Shown piece by piece: positions 39,115 through 46,365 of a stretch of DNA of 48,511 bases. Within the stretch, counting starts at the first letter, position 1; every line of letters begins with the position of its first letter. A model generated the notes under the pieces. That model was not told the DNA's origin and made no database searches. It worked only from the letters and a program-made list of their open reading frames with translations. Both the position numbers and the translations under genes were made by a program. Source of the DNA: a virus; the IMG/VR virus record IMGVR_UViG_3300036766_000385, positions 1-48,511 of that record, one strand, 5' to 3'.

Positions 39115-39567
39115 CTACTTCTCGAACTCTTCACAGATGGTACAGGCTCGGTACTTCCGGCCTCTTCGACTCGTCAACTCCTTGAAACCCTGCTGGTCAT
39201 GGGTCGGGCAGCCCCAGCCCTCGTTGAGAGGGGGTGCGTCTCCGACTGTGGCCGTCTGCACCACGACGGATATCGCGCTGATGCCCGCGCCTTCATCTAG
39301 TGTCGTGTCAGGCTTGTCTTGAAGCAGGGCAACAAAGCGTTGGGCCGTACGAATGAGGCTTTCATAATAGCGACGACTCGCTCGGTTGGCATCATCGAGG
39401 TCAAGCAAGTGACGTTCAACCTGCTCCAAGGTGATACCGATGGGTTGCGTGACCACCGGTGCCCCCGGGCGCTCCATGCCGACCGGCGTGAGACCGGCGG
39501 CGCGCTCGGCCTTACGCCCGATGATGCCAGCGGTCATGGTGTCAAGCACGGATTGCGTGTCACTCAT
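39115..39567 (-). CDS. Hypothetical protein with C-terminal Cys/His ribbon
   Basis: 150 aa from ATG 39567 (GGTGGA upstream, overlapping the previous gene). A central helix ITLEQVERHLLDLDDANRAS and a C-terminal CPTHDQQ...KYRACTICEEF resemble a zinc ribbon. Function unknown. Confidence 0.6.
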   Translation of the reverse strand: MSDTQSVLDTMTAGIIGRKAERAAGLTPVGMERPGAPVVTQPIGITLEQVERHLLDLDDANRASRRYYESLIRTAQRFVALLQDKPDTTLDEGAGISAISVVVQTATVGDAPPLNEGWGCPTHDQQGFKELTSRRGRKYRACTICEEFEK

Positions 39568-40003
39568 ATTCCACCGCTGGTACTCGGGATGCATCATAGT
39601 CGCTCCACTCGGCGTTCAGCGAGAGGGCGGCACGAGCAGCGCAAAGCTCGGAATCTATCGGATAGATTCGGTTCTCCCCGCGCGCGAGGAGTACGCCGAG
39701 CGCCCCCCGCAGCCGCTCCAGCTCGGCCTCTAGTGGTGCCACGACGTTCAGGTCGTATTCGTTCAGCGCGCCGTCCGTCAGCCCATCCGGCAGGAACACG
39801 CCGTGCTCGCCGAGGATGGCGGCGGCCAGTCCCTCGGGCCATGCTCGTCGCCAGACGCCGTACCAGTTCTCGGGTAGCCCATAAGTGGCCGTCTGATCGA
39901 GGATGCGTTCGGCCAGCGCGGCAGCGCCACGGTCATCAGTCATCGGTTTCGGGTCCTCCTCGTATTCATAGTCGTAGCTTCGGCTGCGTATCTCGTCACT
40001 CAT
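39560..40003 (-). CDS. Hypothetical acidic helical protein
   Basis: 147 aa, ATGA overlap with the exonuclease gene upstream. Acidic start (YDYEYEEDPKP), then helices with a short coiled coil (VVAPLEAELERLRGALGVLLARG). No family recognised. Confidence 0.6.
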   Translation of the reverse strand: MSDEIRSRSYDYEYEEDPKPMTDDRGAAALAERILDQTATYGLPENWYGVWRRAWPEGLAAAILGEHGVFLPDGLTDGALNEYDLNVVAPLEAELERLRGALGVLLARGENRIYPIDSELCAARAALSLNAEWSDYDASRVPAVEYE

Positions 40004-41073
40004 TCGTCCTCCTCATCACTGGCACCCCTCAACTCGTACTTGAAGATAGCGTCCGGCTGCGGAAACTTGGCCAAAAACCGGGCAAAGGCCACACTCCCGA
40101 GGAACGCCCGCACTGCCTCAGCCTCGAACGAGAACAGGTGTAACCCCCATCCGTTCGGCCGGATATGGGCGAGGCCGCCCGACTGCGCGGCTTCGAGCAA
40201 GGCGGTCAAGCGCTCATCCTTCTGCCCATCAACGACCACGAACTCGGCTGCGAGATACGCATGCGCTTGGAGAACTTGGTCGGTGTGAAGGCCCTTCGAT
40301 GTCTTCCAGTCCAAGAGTGCTAAGACCCCGCCAAGTTGACGGATAATGTCAACCGTGATGGCTTCTATCTTCGGCAACTTCATCCGGTCAATCTCAAGCG
40401 GCACGAAATCGCCTGCCGCATCAAACACACCCAGCAGCCAGACAAGTGCATCGAATGTTCCCGCGTAGCCCGCTGTCAGGTTGAGAACTCGCACTTCGCG
40501 GGCGAGGATGATCATGGGCAGCGTCTCGCGCATGTGCCAGTAGTGACGAACACTATTACGAACGAAACGGATGTCCTCATCATTGATGTCGCGCTTTACC
40601 TTGGTGCGGTCGCGGTGCGACAACCCGGCGAAGGCGGCCTCGACATACGGCCGCTCGATACGGTCCCATGCAACATTCTTTTCGATGGCTTCATGTGTGA
40701 TGGTCCCGCGTACCGCCGGGATATTCTTTGGTTCCTCAGCCTGTTCGCGAAGCCACTTCCGCAAGGCGTCAATCTTCGGTTGCTCGCCATTCGTCGCATC
40801 ATACTTCTGCGCGAACTCGCTCGGGAACTCGAAGACCTGTCGCACCTCCTTGACGCCACCACGCGGCCCGATGACTGTGCGCTTCATCGCGCCCAACGCA
40901 GCATCGGCAAGGTTCGCCATCTGCCAGTTGACGAGGGTGTAACTTTCGCCACACAGGTTGCGGATGGACGTGACCGAGAGCAAGTCTACTGGCTCTGACC
41001 CATCGCCAGCATCATACCGATAAAAGCGAAAACCCTCACCGTTGAGCATCTGGTCGAACGCAGGTTTACTCAT
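40000..41073 (-). CDS. PD-(D/E)XK exonuclease (RecB/Cas4-like)
   Basis: 357 aa. Conserved H in RGTITHEAIEKN, then GYAGTFDALVWL (first catalytic D), LLDWKTSKGLH (D-x-K) and VLQAHAYLAAEF (Q-x3-Y). This is the full RecB-family nuclease order. Phage versions are 5'-3' exonucleases for recombination or host DNA breakdown. No annealing protein was recognised nearby. The N-terminal ~110 aa are extra. Confidence 0.85.
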   Translation of the reverse strand: MSKPAFDQMLNGEGFRFYRYDAGDGSEPVDLLSVTSIRNLCGESYTLVNWQMANLADAALGAMKRTVIGPRGGVKEVRQVFEFPSEFAQKYDATNGEQPKIDALRKWLREQAEEPKNIPAVRGTITHEAIEKNVAWDRIERPYVEAAFAGLSHRDRTKVKRDINDEDIRFVRNSVRHYWHMRETLPMIILAREVRVLNLTAGYAGTFDALVWLLGVFDAAGDFVPLEIDRMKLPKIEAITVDIIRQLGGVLALLDWKTSKGLHTDQVLQAHAYLAAEFVVVDGQKDERLTALLEAAQSGGLAHIRPNGWGLHLFSFEAEAVRAFLGSVAFARFLAKFPQPDAIFKYELRGASDEEDE

Positions 41074-41627
41074 GCGTTCTTTCCACGCGTGATACGCAGC
41101 CGTCCGATGACCGTACGCTGAGTGATGGCATATTCCGCTTCATCATCCTCCTGCCAGCCGGTCACGTGCAACGCCATCGCCTGATTGCGTAGTCGTTCCT
41201 GCACTTTGAGCATGGCTTCTCGGATGTCCGCATCCATGTAGGCGATAGCTTCACTCGGCGTAGCCCGCTCAGGGAGCGGCTGAAACGTCATGAGGATACG
41301 CGGCTTGTCGCTCATAGTGTCTCTCCCTCGATGATGCGCAGAACAGCGGCGAGAGCGAAGTTCCAGGCCGATGTCATCCATGTCAACGTCCACCATCTCA
41401 GCCTTCACCGCCGCCATGATGCGGTCGGCCTCGGCCTGCGCCCCATCTCCGTAGTTCATGGCGGCGGCCGTCTCACTCTCGTACTCGTCCATCCAGCCGC
41501 GCTCACGCAGGGCAGTCTCAACAGCTTCGGCGATTTGTTGAAAAAAGTCGGGGCTGGGATAATCCCAACCCATATGAACCGGCAGGCGTTTCACTAGCCC
41601 TAGCATCCAATCTCGATGCGTGCTCAT
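41070..41627 (-). CDS. Hypothetical protein, possibly two coupled or frameshifted genes
   Basis: A 185-aa open frame from ATG 41627. The first ~85 aa (HRDWMLGLVKRLPVHMGWDY ... MAAVKAEMVDVDMDD) look natural. The middle, GLELRSRRCSAHHRGRD, looks atypical. Just after it an in-frame ATG at 41315 has a good ribosome site (GGGAGAG), which would give a separate 81-aa protein. An alternative frame across the middle reads AWNFALAAVLRIIEGETL and stops at that ATG. A frameshift or internal start is therefore possible. Confidence 0.5.
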   Translation of the reverse strand: MSTHRDWMLGLVKRLPVHMGWDYPSPDFFQQIAEAVETALRERGWMDEYESETAAAMNYGDGAQAEADRIMAAVKAEMVDVDMDDIGLELRSRRCSAHHRGRDTMSDKPRILMTFQPLPERATPSEAIAYMDADIREAMLKVQERLRNQAMALHVTGWQEDDEAEYAITQRTVIGRLRITRGKNA

Positions 41628-41809
41628 AGAAGTTGGTCCGTGCTAACGAGTAGTGCCAACGGCACGACTGCCAACGCGGGCAACGGACTCACGACGAGAG
41701 CGAACGCGAGCACATATAGGATGATGCGTCGCACGGCCGCACGCCTGTCCCCCGCGATGACTTCGCGGAATAGGCCAACGGCCTTTTCCTCACGCGTCTC
41801 GATGGTCAC
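41624..41809 (-). CDS. Small membrane protein
   Basis: 61 aa, coupled to both neighbours by ATGA overlaps. A charged N-half (TREEKAVGLFREVIAGDRRA) is followed by a strong hydrophobic segment (IILYVLAFALVVSPLPALAVVPLALLV), one or two membrane passes. Function unknown. Confidence 0.6.
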   Translation of the reverse strand: MTIETREEKAVGLFREVIAGDRRAAVRRIILYVLAFALVVSPLPALAVVPLALLVSTDQLL

Positions 41810-42084
41810 TTCGATGGGATTAGTAACGATGACACACCTCCAGCTTCGCGGATAGCCCGGTCAAGCCGGGCCATATATGTCTTCACGGACTCCTCAAACC
41901 CATATAGGGGCCAGATGCTCCGTGAGCGTGGCGCGCCTACCGTACCCGGTCCCCCGTCATGCTCGACGTGTGGACAGTATTGCTTGGGCGGGTCCGAGAC
42001 CGATACGGTCAACATGAACCCGTGTGCAGGGAACAAAGGACACAGGTCCCCATCTCCCACGTCGGAGCGGACACGGGGCCTCAT
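41806..42084 (-). CDS. Small hypothetical protein
   Basis: 92 aa, ATGA overlap. It has two Cys (C15, C37) and HVEHDGGPGTVGAPRSRSIW, and ends in a helix (EESVKTYMARLDRAIREAGG). The N-terminal half resembles a small zinc-binding phage protein. No family recognised. Confidence 0.55.
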   Translation of the reverse strand: MRPRVRSDVGDGDLCPLFPAHGFMLTVSVSDPPKQYCPHVEHDGGPGTVGAPRSRSIWPLYGFEESVKTYMARLDRAIREAGGVSSLLIPSK

Positions 42085-42314
42085 CGGTCGGTGTCTTTGA
42101 GGGCGATATCAGCGAGAGGCTGGATCACCAGACATCGCTCACAGTCACAAGACTCCCCATGGCGTTCCGCGAGGTCGCCATGGACACTTAGCACGGCCTC
42201 CTGTAGTCGCTCCAGCTCGGCCACCCGAGCATCGCAGTCGGCGCAGAAGTGCTCTGGCGGAGCATCTGAGCTGTGCATCGTAAGAACGCTTGCCTTGTCG
42301 TTGGTCGTGGTCAT
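42081..42314 (-). CDS. Small Cys-rich protein
   Basis: 77 aa from ATG 42314 (ATGA overlap). CADCDARVAELERLQEAVLS and CDCERC enclose a helix, probably a zinc-stabilised hairpin. The longer frame to 42350 lacks a ribosome site. Function unknown. Confidence 0.6.
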   Translation of the reverse strand: MTTTNDKASVLTMHSSDAPPEHFCADCDARVAELERLQEAVLSVHGDLAERHGESCDCERCLVIQPLADIALKDTDR

Positions 42315-42949
42315 CGGTTGGTGCCTTCGAGGGCGACATAAGGCCACCACTCAAGGAAGACAATCGCCGGAACGTGGTAGCTGTCGTAGCAGTGCTCGAA
42401 ACGGTTGTCACGGCAGCGACCCGAGGCCATGTGCAGCGCCGCTCGAAAAGCCTGCTCTTCGTACCAAGTACCGCTAATCGCGCCGGTCGGGGCCTGTTCC
42501 GCGAGGGCGGCGCGGAGGGCTACCAGCGCCGTTAGGTGGCTCGTCGTTTCGATAGCGAGGCCGCCGCTGCTAGTGAGGGCTTGGACTACCGGCCCCGCAG
42601 CCTCCTCCAACGCCGTCACGCGAGCTTCGGCGCGGTCGCGGTATCGCTCGGCCACCACCAGCGCCGCCCGCAGCCGTTCCGCGTCTTGGGCTAGGGCGAG
42701 GAGGCGGCGGAGGTCGTCCACGGTACGCATAGCCTCGATGTAGGCGTGGGCTTGCCGATTATTCGGGACATGCCACTCGGCATCGCTTTCACCGAGCCAC
42801 GAGGCTTCGTCGAGCAGGCCGATGGACTCTTTGATTGCGAAAGGCCATCCACTACTGTCGCGACCGGCGTTGCAGTGCGCGCAACGGCAGCCTGCGTAGG
42901 CGTAGGCGTCAAGCGGATGAGTTGGCTCGTGCTGAGTGGGCTCGGTCAT
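42311..42949 (-). CDS. Coiled-coil protein with zinc-finger-like start
   Basis: 212 aa. CRCAHCNAG lies near residue 21. A coiled coil follows (LAQDAERLRAALVVAERYRD and RAEARVTALEEAAG), and the C-terminus is aromatic. The coiled-coil segment resembles early phage proteins of the Ead/Ea22 style. Function unknown. Confidence 0.6.
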   Translation of the reverse strand: MTEPTQHEPTHPLDAYAYAGCRCAHCNAGRDSSGWPFAIKESIGLLDEASWLGESDAEWHVPNNRQAHAYIEAMRTVDDLRRLLALAQDAERLRAALVVAERYRDRAEARVTALEEAAGPVVQALTSSGGLAIETTSHLTALVALRAALAEQAPTGAISGTWYEEQAFRAALHMASGRCRDNRFEHCYDSYHVPAIVFLEWWPYVALEGTNR

Positions 42950-43206
42950 GTTGACTCCTCATACTCGACCCGCACAGGCTTGATGCCCGTAGCGGTCAAC
43001 ATGGCAGCCACCGTAGCGGCACATCTGTCGTTTGCCATGACGTTGCGTGCGAGTGACATGTAGGACGATAGCTGAGCCACGCCCTCCACCTCACTCATCT
43101 CCGCGAGAATGGTACGCATAGCAGTAGGCGTCAACTCCTCACGGATGGCATCGAACGCGGCCTTCCATTCACCGACCCGCTCGAAAACGGTCACTGGTCT
43201 GGTCAT
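42946..43206 (-). CDS. Small helical hypothetical protein
   Basis: 86 aa, ATGA overlaps on both sides. Helical throughout (TVFERVGEWKAAFDAIREEL). No family recognised. Confidence 0.6.
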   Translation of the reverse strand: MTRPVTVFERVGEWKAAFDAIREELTPTAMRTILAEMSEVEGVAQLSSYMSLARNVMANDRCAATVAAMLTATGIKPVRVEYEEST

Positions 43207-43400
43207 TCTGCTCTCCTGTAGGTAGTCGGCTTACCCCTGCCCTCAGACCGAGCCACGATGGTATGTCCCTCCATTCGCGCCTCACTGATGCCACGCGCAA
43301 TGTATCGCACGCCAAATCCTGTCAACGACATCAGTTCCATGAGCGTACGCGGTACGTCAAGTGCCTCAAGAACACGAACACCATAGATGGTCACGGCCAT
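43203..43400 (-). CDS. Putative winged-helix DNA-binding protein
   Basis: 65 aa. LEALDVPRTLMELMSLTGFG followed by VRYIARGISEARMEGHTIVA and then RGKPTTYRRAE has the helix-turn-helix plus wing pattern of small transcription regulators (first helix, TL-EL---TG turn, recognition helix, wing). It may regulate phage or host promoters and is one of the few candidate binders for the operator repeats at 2901-3007. Confidence 0.6.
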   Translation of the reverse strand: MAVTIYGVRVLEALDVPRTLMELMSLTGFGVRYIARGISEARMEGHTIVARSEGRGKPTTYRRAE

Positions 43401-43648
43401 TCCTTCTCTGTATACCCATGAAGCTCTTCGCTCAGTTGGCCCATAACGGTAGCACCATGGCGGCGCTTGGACTCAAAGCCAGTCGGCGTCGTGAGCACGA
43501 CCATCTCGTTGCCGGGGGTGAGGTCATCCAGAGTCACTCGATAGAGAGCCTCGCCCCTCTTAGCGAGGCGATGATTCGTCAGGCGCTCATGCAGGGATGC
43601 ACCCTGTTGTTCGAGTGCACGTTGCGAGAGGCGGTCAAGTTGTTTCAT
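43391..43648 (-). CDS. Small hypothetical protein
   Basis: 85 aa, GGGAGG 7 nt upstream. Helical start (KQLDRLSQRALEQQGASLHE) then strands (GNEMVVLTTPTGFESKRR). It overlaps the next gene by 10 bp. No family recognised. Confidence 0.6.
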   Translation of the reverse strand: MKQLDRLSQRALEQQGASLHERLTNHRLAKRGEALYRVTLDDLTPGNEMVVLTTPTGFESKRRHGATVMGQLSEELHGYTEKEWP

Positions 43649-43944
43649 CAGTCGCCTCCCATCAGTTGCGGTAGATGTTTTGTCTCGTAGATATGTCGAG
43701 CATACACCTCGGCCAGCCCGGTGCCATTGGGCAACTTGTACCAGTCTTCACGCTGGCCCTCATGAGAATGGAGGGTCGTCGTATCCGCCGCAGCGGGCGC
43801 AGTGGCATAGAAGCCACACGTACAACTGATCCAATACTCACCGGCTCCCATGCGAATGTCCTTGATGACATGGGCCAAGCGCGGCAGAGCTCGGCCCCCA
43901 TCTGAACGGTTCCAGAACGCGTCCGGGTTTGTCGGGCGACTCAT
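43648..43944 (-). CDS. Hypothetical protein with Cys/His site
   Basis: 98 aa, TGATG overlap with the previous stop (GTG one codon earlier possible). HVIKDIRMGAGEYWISCTCG has a CTC pair and HSHEG follows, possibly a small metal site. No family recognised. Confidence 0.6.
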   Translation of the reverse strand: MSRPTNPDAFWNRSDGGRALPRLAHVIKDIRMGAGEYWISCTCGFYATAPAAADTTTLHSHEGQREDWYKLPNGTGLAEVYARHIYETKHLPQLMGGD

Positions 43945-44762
43945 CACGCTCTCAGCAGTTTGAGAACAGCTACGAGCGTACCGATTGAGCCTTCAATCTC
44001 ACGCGCCAGCACTCCCGAGTCCTCCCATGACAACTCGCCAATGTCGATTGCCAGGGCTCCATTCGCCACGACACCCTGTAGCTCTGTGACAGCGGCCACT
44101 GCTTTGCGGATGCTGGCAATGCCGTCAAACTCTGCCTCGACAGGCACCTCGCGCGGAATAGGCTTGCGAACTCGCACGCCCTCCGGCGCGTCGCCGGGCG
44201 AGATAGCGGCACGTGATACGCGGGTGCCCTCGGGCAAGTCCTCGATGACTTTCGTAAGAGCAGCGATAGATGCATGTTGACGGGCAAGTTGCTGCCAACG
44301 TCCCGCTTGCTTGATAGCGCTCTCACCCTCAAAACCAAGGTCAGCCAAAGAAACCATCCCCCTCGCAAGCTGGGCGACACGATGTCCGCCAGCCTCGGGC
44401 ATGCGTTCCTCGTCCTTGTCCATGCGGATGAGTTCCGCGCCCGCCTTGTATTCGGACACGAGCACGATGGCAGCCGCCGGGTTCTCGGCCTCGATGCCGA
44501 GACTGCGGTCATGGATGTAGCCCTGCACGGCTTTCGCCAGCGCGCGGGCATCCTTGATGTCGCCGATAGTAGTGGCCTGCGCGACCTGATAGGCCACGAG
44601 GCCAATCATGTTCGCTGCCTGCACCATCAGCGCGTCGCGGTCAGTCGGGTCAACGTCAGCCCCGATGCCGAGCTTAGTCAGAGCAACCCGTCGTTCCTCT
44701 GCGCTGTCATTCTGCGCAGGGTCCGCCATCGCGGCTAGTTTACGCACTCTGCCGTTTGTCAT
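43944..44762 (-). CDS. Helical protein resembling 'A-E-RR-GE' ParB-associated-like proteins
   Basis: 272 aa from ATG 44762 (GTG at 44768 also possible). ARALAKAVQGYIHDRSLGIE ... EYKAGAELIRMDKDEERM ... SLADLGFEGESAIKQAGRWQQLAR follows the layout of phage and plasmid proteins with a helix-rich 'rAE-r-GE-L ... L-dLGi---s--WQ-lA' pattern often found beside partition or methylase genes. Likely DNA-associated; role unknown. The codons for AGGHRVAQ are the second copy of the 25-bp repeat also found at 3088. Confidence 0.55.
   Translation of the reverse strand: MTNGRVRKLAAMADPAQNDSAEERRVALTKLGIGADVDPTDRDALMVQAANMIGLVAYQVAQATTIGDIKDARALAKAVQGYIHDRSLGIEAENPAAAIVLVSEYKAGAELIRMDKDEERMPEAGGHRVAQLARGMVSLADLGFEGESAIKQAGRWQQLARQHASIAALTKVIEDLPEGTRVSRAAISPGDAPEGVRVRKPIPREVPVEAEFDGIASIRKAVAAVTELQGVVANGALAIDIGELSWEDSGVLAREIEGSIGTLVAVLKLLRA
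44368..44392 (+). repeat. 25-bp repeat, coding copy
   Basis: Identical to 3088-3112, inside the 43944-44762 gene. As that gene is read on the minus strand, a plus-strand RNA from the control-region copy would pair perfectly with its message here. Confidence 0.85.
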
Positions 44763-44796
44763 ATACACCGTCCTCTGATTGGGTGGTGGTCATATC

Positions 44797-44806
44797 TCAG
44801 TGTAGC
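44797..44806 (-). promoter_or_regulatory. Extended -10 promoter candidate for the leftward arm
   Basis: On the minus strand the short gap before the 43944-44762 gene reads TGTGCTACACT, a TGn-TACACT box about 35 nt before that start. It is one of the few gaps in the leftward arm. No -35 box is evident. Confidence 0.35.
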
Positions 44807-44843
44807 ACAGCACACGGCGACGCTACGCCGCCGTGCGACGTGC

Positions 44844-45110
44844 TCATCCAGAGGCTCGGCACAGTGGATACATAGCCATCGTGCCATCGTCCAACTCAAC
44901 AAAGGGACCGGGCAACCGGCGCAACAAAGGCATGGCATCCAACCATGCTTCGTCGGTCGGGTCAATGACCAATCGTTCATCCTCAAAGTAGACGCCGAAC
45001 GTCAATCCGTCGCCATAGTCAAGGATGACGCCGCACCAACCCACTTGGGGCTGCACATAGTCACCCACGATATGTGCCTGACGGCCGCGATGGATAGCGT
45101 TCTGACTCAC
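44844..45110 (-). CDS. Hypothetical protein (88 aa)
   Basis: GTG at 45110 in GTGA overlap with the previous stop, with GGGAG about 8 nt upstream. The beta-rich QAHIVGDYVQPQVGWCGVIL followed by GLTFGVYFEDERLVIDP suggests a small barrel. A longer frame runs back into the repeat region of the previous gene and is unlikely. Confidence 0.6.
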   Translation of the reverse strand: MSQNAIHRGRQAHIVGDYVQPQVGWCGVILDYGDGLTFGVYFEDERLVIDPTDEAWLDAMPLLRRLPGPFVELDDGTMAMYPLCRASG

Positions 45111-45568
45111 GACGCACTCCCGAAGATGGTCCGACCGTTCCACGTCGAGTCCGGGCACTCGGCCCGATGCTGGGCTTCGAGAGCAGGCGCGTAGGCCGCC
45201 CGTGCCGTGTTGTAGGCCACCCACGCCGTGCTGTAGGCCGCCCACGCCGTGTTATAGGCCGCCCGTGCCGTGCTGTAGGCCGCCCACGCCGTGTCGTAGG
45301 CCGCCCGTGCCGTGCTGTAGGCCGCCCACGCCGTGTTGTATTCGCCCGGTAGTGGCCCCACCACCGGGCGAAACTCGCGCAGACGGCGGGCGCGCTCGTG
45401 TTCCGGCTTATTGGACAGGATGTAGGCAATGCGGCTTTCAGCAGGCTCGGTGAGGGTCTCGATGAGCGTCTCGTGATGCAGACACCAGACAGCATCGCCT
45501 ATATTCGAGTTAGCGAAGGCAGCGCGGCAGGCTGCCGCTTCGATTTTGATGGATTGCAAAACAGTCAC
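45107..45568 (-). CDS. Tyr-heptad-repeat protein (8 heptads), paralogue of the gene at 1123
   Basis: 153 aa, GTG start overlapping the previous stop. The N-terminal ~70 aa form a folded helical region with Cys/His residues (CLHHETLIETL). Residues 77-132 are eight perfect-length heptads of the type YNTAWAA / YSTARAA, alternating Trp and Arg, coded by 21-nt DNA repeats at about 45173-45340. The C-terminus ECPDSTWNGRTI matches the end of the 1123 gene. The repeat may form a coiled coil or a rigid spacer. Confidence 0.65.
   Translation of the reverse strand: MTVLQSIKIEAAACRAAFANSNIGDAVWCLHHETLIETLTEPAESRIAYILSNKPEHERARRLREFRPVVGPLPGEYNTAWAAYSTARAAYDTAWAAYSTARAAYNTAWAAYSTAWVAYNTARAAYAPALEAQHRAECPDSTWNGRTIFGSAS
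45173..45340. repeat. 21-bp tandem repeats (42-bp higher-order unit)
   Basis: About eight units of the taggccgcccacgccgtgtt type in the 45107 gene, alternating cccacg and cccgtg to give a 42-bp period. Three related units lie at about 1275-1338. The two arrays are close on the circle (about 4.2 kb apart) and share runs of 20 bases or more. Confidence 0.8.
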
Positions 45569-45720
45569 AGTTCACCTCTCTTCTCATTGCGTTTCAGCAG
45601 CTCCATGCACTTGTCGGCGGCCCATAGCGAGCGCCACGGCCCCCAGCGCCATGTGCGGCCATCCGCTTTACGTTGCACGAAATACACCGTGCCGATATGA
45701 AGGATGGACCATATGCTCAT
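45565..45720 (-). CDS. Tiny Trp-rich protein
   Basis: 51 aa, ATG 45720 in ATGA overlap with the upstream gene and stop overlapping the next GTG. MSIWSILHIGTVYFVQRKAD followed by GRTWRWGPWRSLWAADKC has six Trp and a strand-like start. The position and coupled overlaps on both sides support a real gene. Function unknown. Confidence 0.6.
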   Translation of the reverse strand: MSIWSILHIGTVYFVQRKADGRTWRWGPWRSLWAADKCMELLKRNEKRGEL

Positions 45721-45935
45721 TCAATCGGGAGCCCGTTGCTTAGTGCAAGAGCCATCCCTGCATGTTCGTCGCACAGATGCGCAGCATGGAACCAGTCCGC
45801 GCTCACTGTGTCAACAAGCGCGTAAAGCATCGGCTGACGACAATCATATCCGATTAGAAACGTTCCCCACTCACACAGACCCCTGCATTGCTCCGGCGTC
45901 TGCCCGACAGGGATGAGGCCATATCGCGGCATCAT
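45717..45935 (-). CDS. Small hypothetical protein
   Basis: 72 aa, ATGA overlaps on both sides. QCRGLCEWGTFLIGYDCRQP and AAHLCDEHAGMALAL hold spaced Cys/His residues that could bind zinc. No family recognised. Confidence 0.6.
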   Translation of the reverse strand: MMPRYGLIPVGQTPEQCRGLCEWGTFLIGYDCRQPMLYALVDTVSADWFHAAHLCDEHAGMALALSNGLPIE

Positions 45936-46132
45936 TGCATCTTCTCCTTCAGACTCGCGTCATACCACACACTCTCCCATACCGCCCGCAAGCGTGACGG
46001 ATGCACATACGGTCCAAAGCCCCAGCGACATGCCTCGCCCATAGGCGCGCCGCACCGAGGGCAGTCGCGCTTGCGCATCGCAAGATGATGCCTCAAGACA
46101 CGCTCGTCGTATGTTTCGTAGGTGCCCATCAT
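45932..46132 (-). CDS. Small zinc-finger-like phage protein
   Basis: 66 aa from ATG 46132 (overlapping the previous stop). RDCPRCGAPMGEACRWGFGP then YVHPSRLRAVWE has the CPxC-A-G--C--G---H--R pattern of small zinc proteins common in phages of actinobacteria. Function unknown. Confidence 0.65.
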   Translation of the reverse strand: MMGTYETYDERVLRHHLAMRKRDCPRCGAPMGEACRWGFGPYVHPSRLRAVWESVWYDASLKEKMQ

Positions 46133-46350
46133 GTCCCTACTCCCACACAATCGTTGCAGTAACACGGGTCACTTCTATCCGCCCGACCCCACGTACGGCT
46201 CCACGTTCGCACGATGGCCCATGCATCCGGGTCGGCCAGATAGCGCAAGCGGTACTGGTCCGCCTCATCGAGTGATGCGAATGGGCCGATGCCCTCACGC
46301 AACCGTTCCCCTATCACCTCGCGCATATCCACGAGAGTATAGATGGTCAT
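46129..46350 (-). CDS. Small hypothetical protein
   Basis: 73 aa, ATG with GGAGG 7 nt upstream. YTLVDMREVIGERLREGIGP and FASLDEADQYRLRYLADPDA form a small alpha/beta shape, with CYCNDC at the end. No family recognised. Confidence 0.6.
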   Translation of the reverse strand: MTIYTLVDMREVIGERLREGIGPFASLDEADQYRLRYLADPDAWAIVRTWSRTWGRADRSDPCYCNDCVGVGT

Positions 46351-46365
46351 CACATAACCTCCCTA

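Noticed and set aside
44759-44986. 75-aa minus-strand frame
   Set aside because: It overlaps the better gene at 44844-45110 and a likely promoter; Cys/Trp-rich nonsense-like composition.
45173-45340. CRISPR-like array
   Set aside because: The units are contiguous 21-bp tandem repeats without unique spacers and they code for protein. No CRISPR array was found anywhere in the window.
45167-45453. Plus-strand frames with repeated PCCRPPT or RVVGRPR
   Set aside because: Antisense shadows of the 21-bp heptad-coding repeat.
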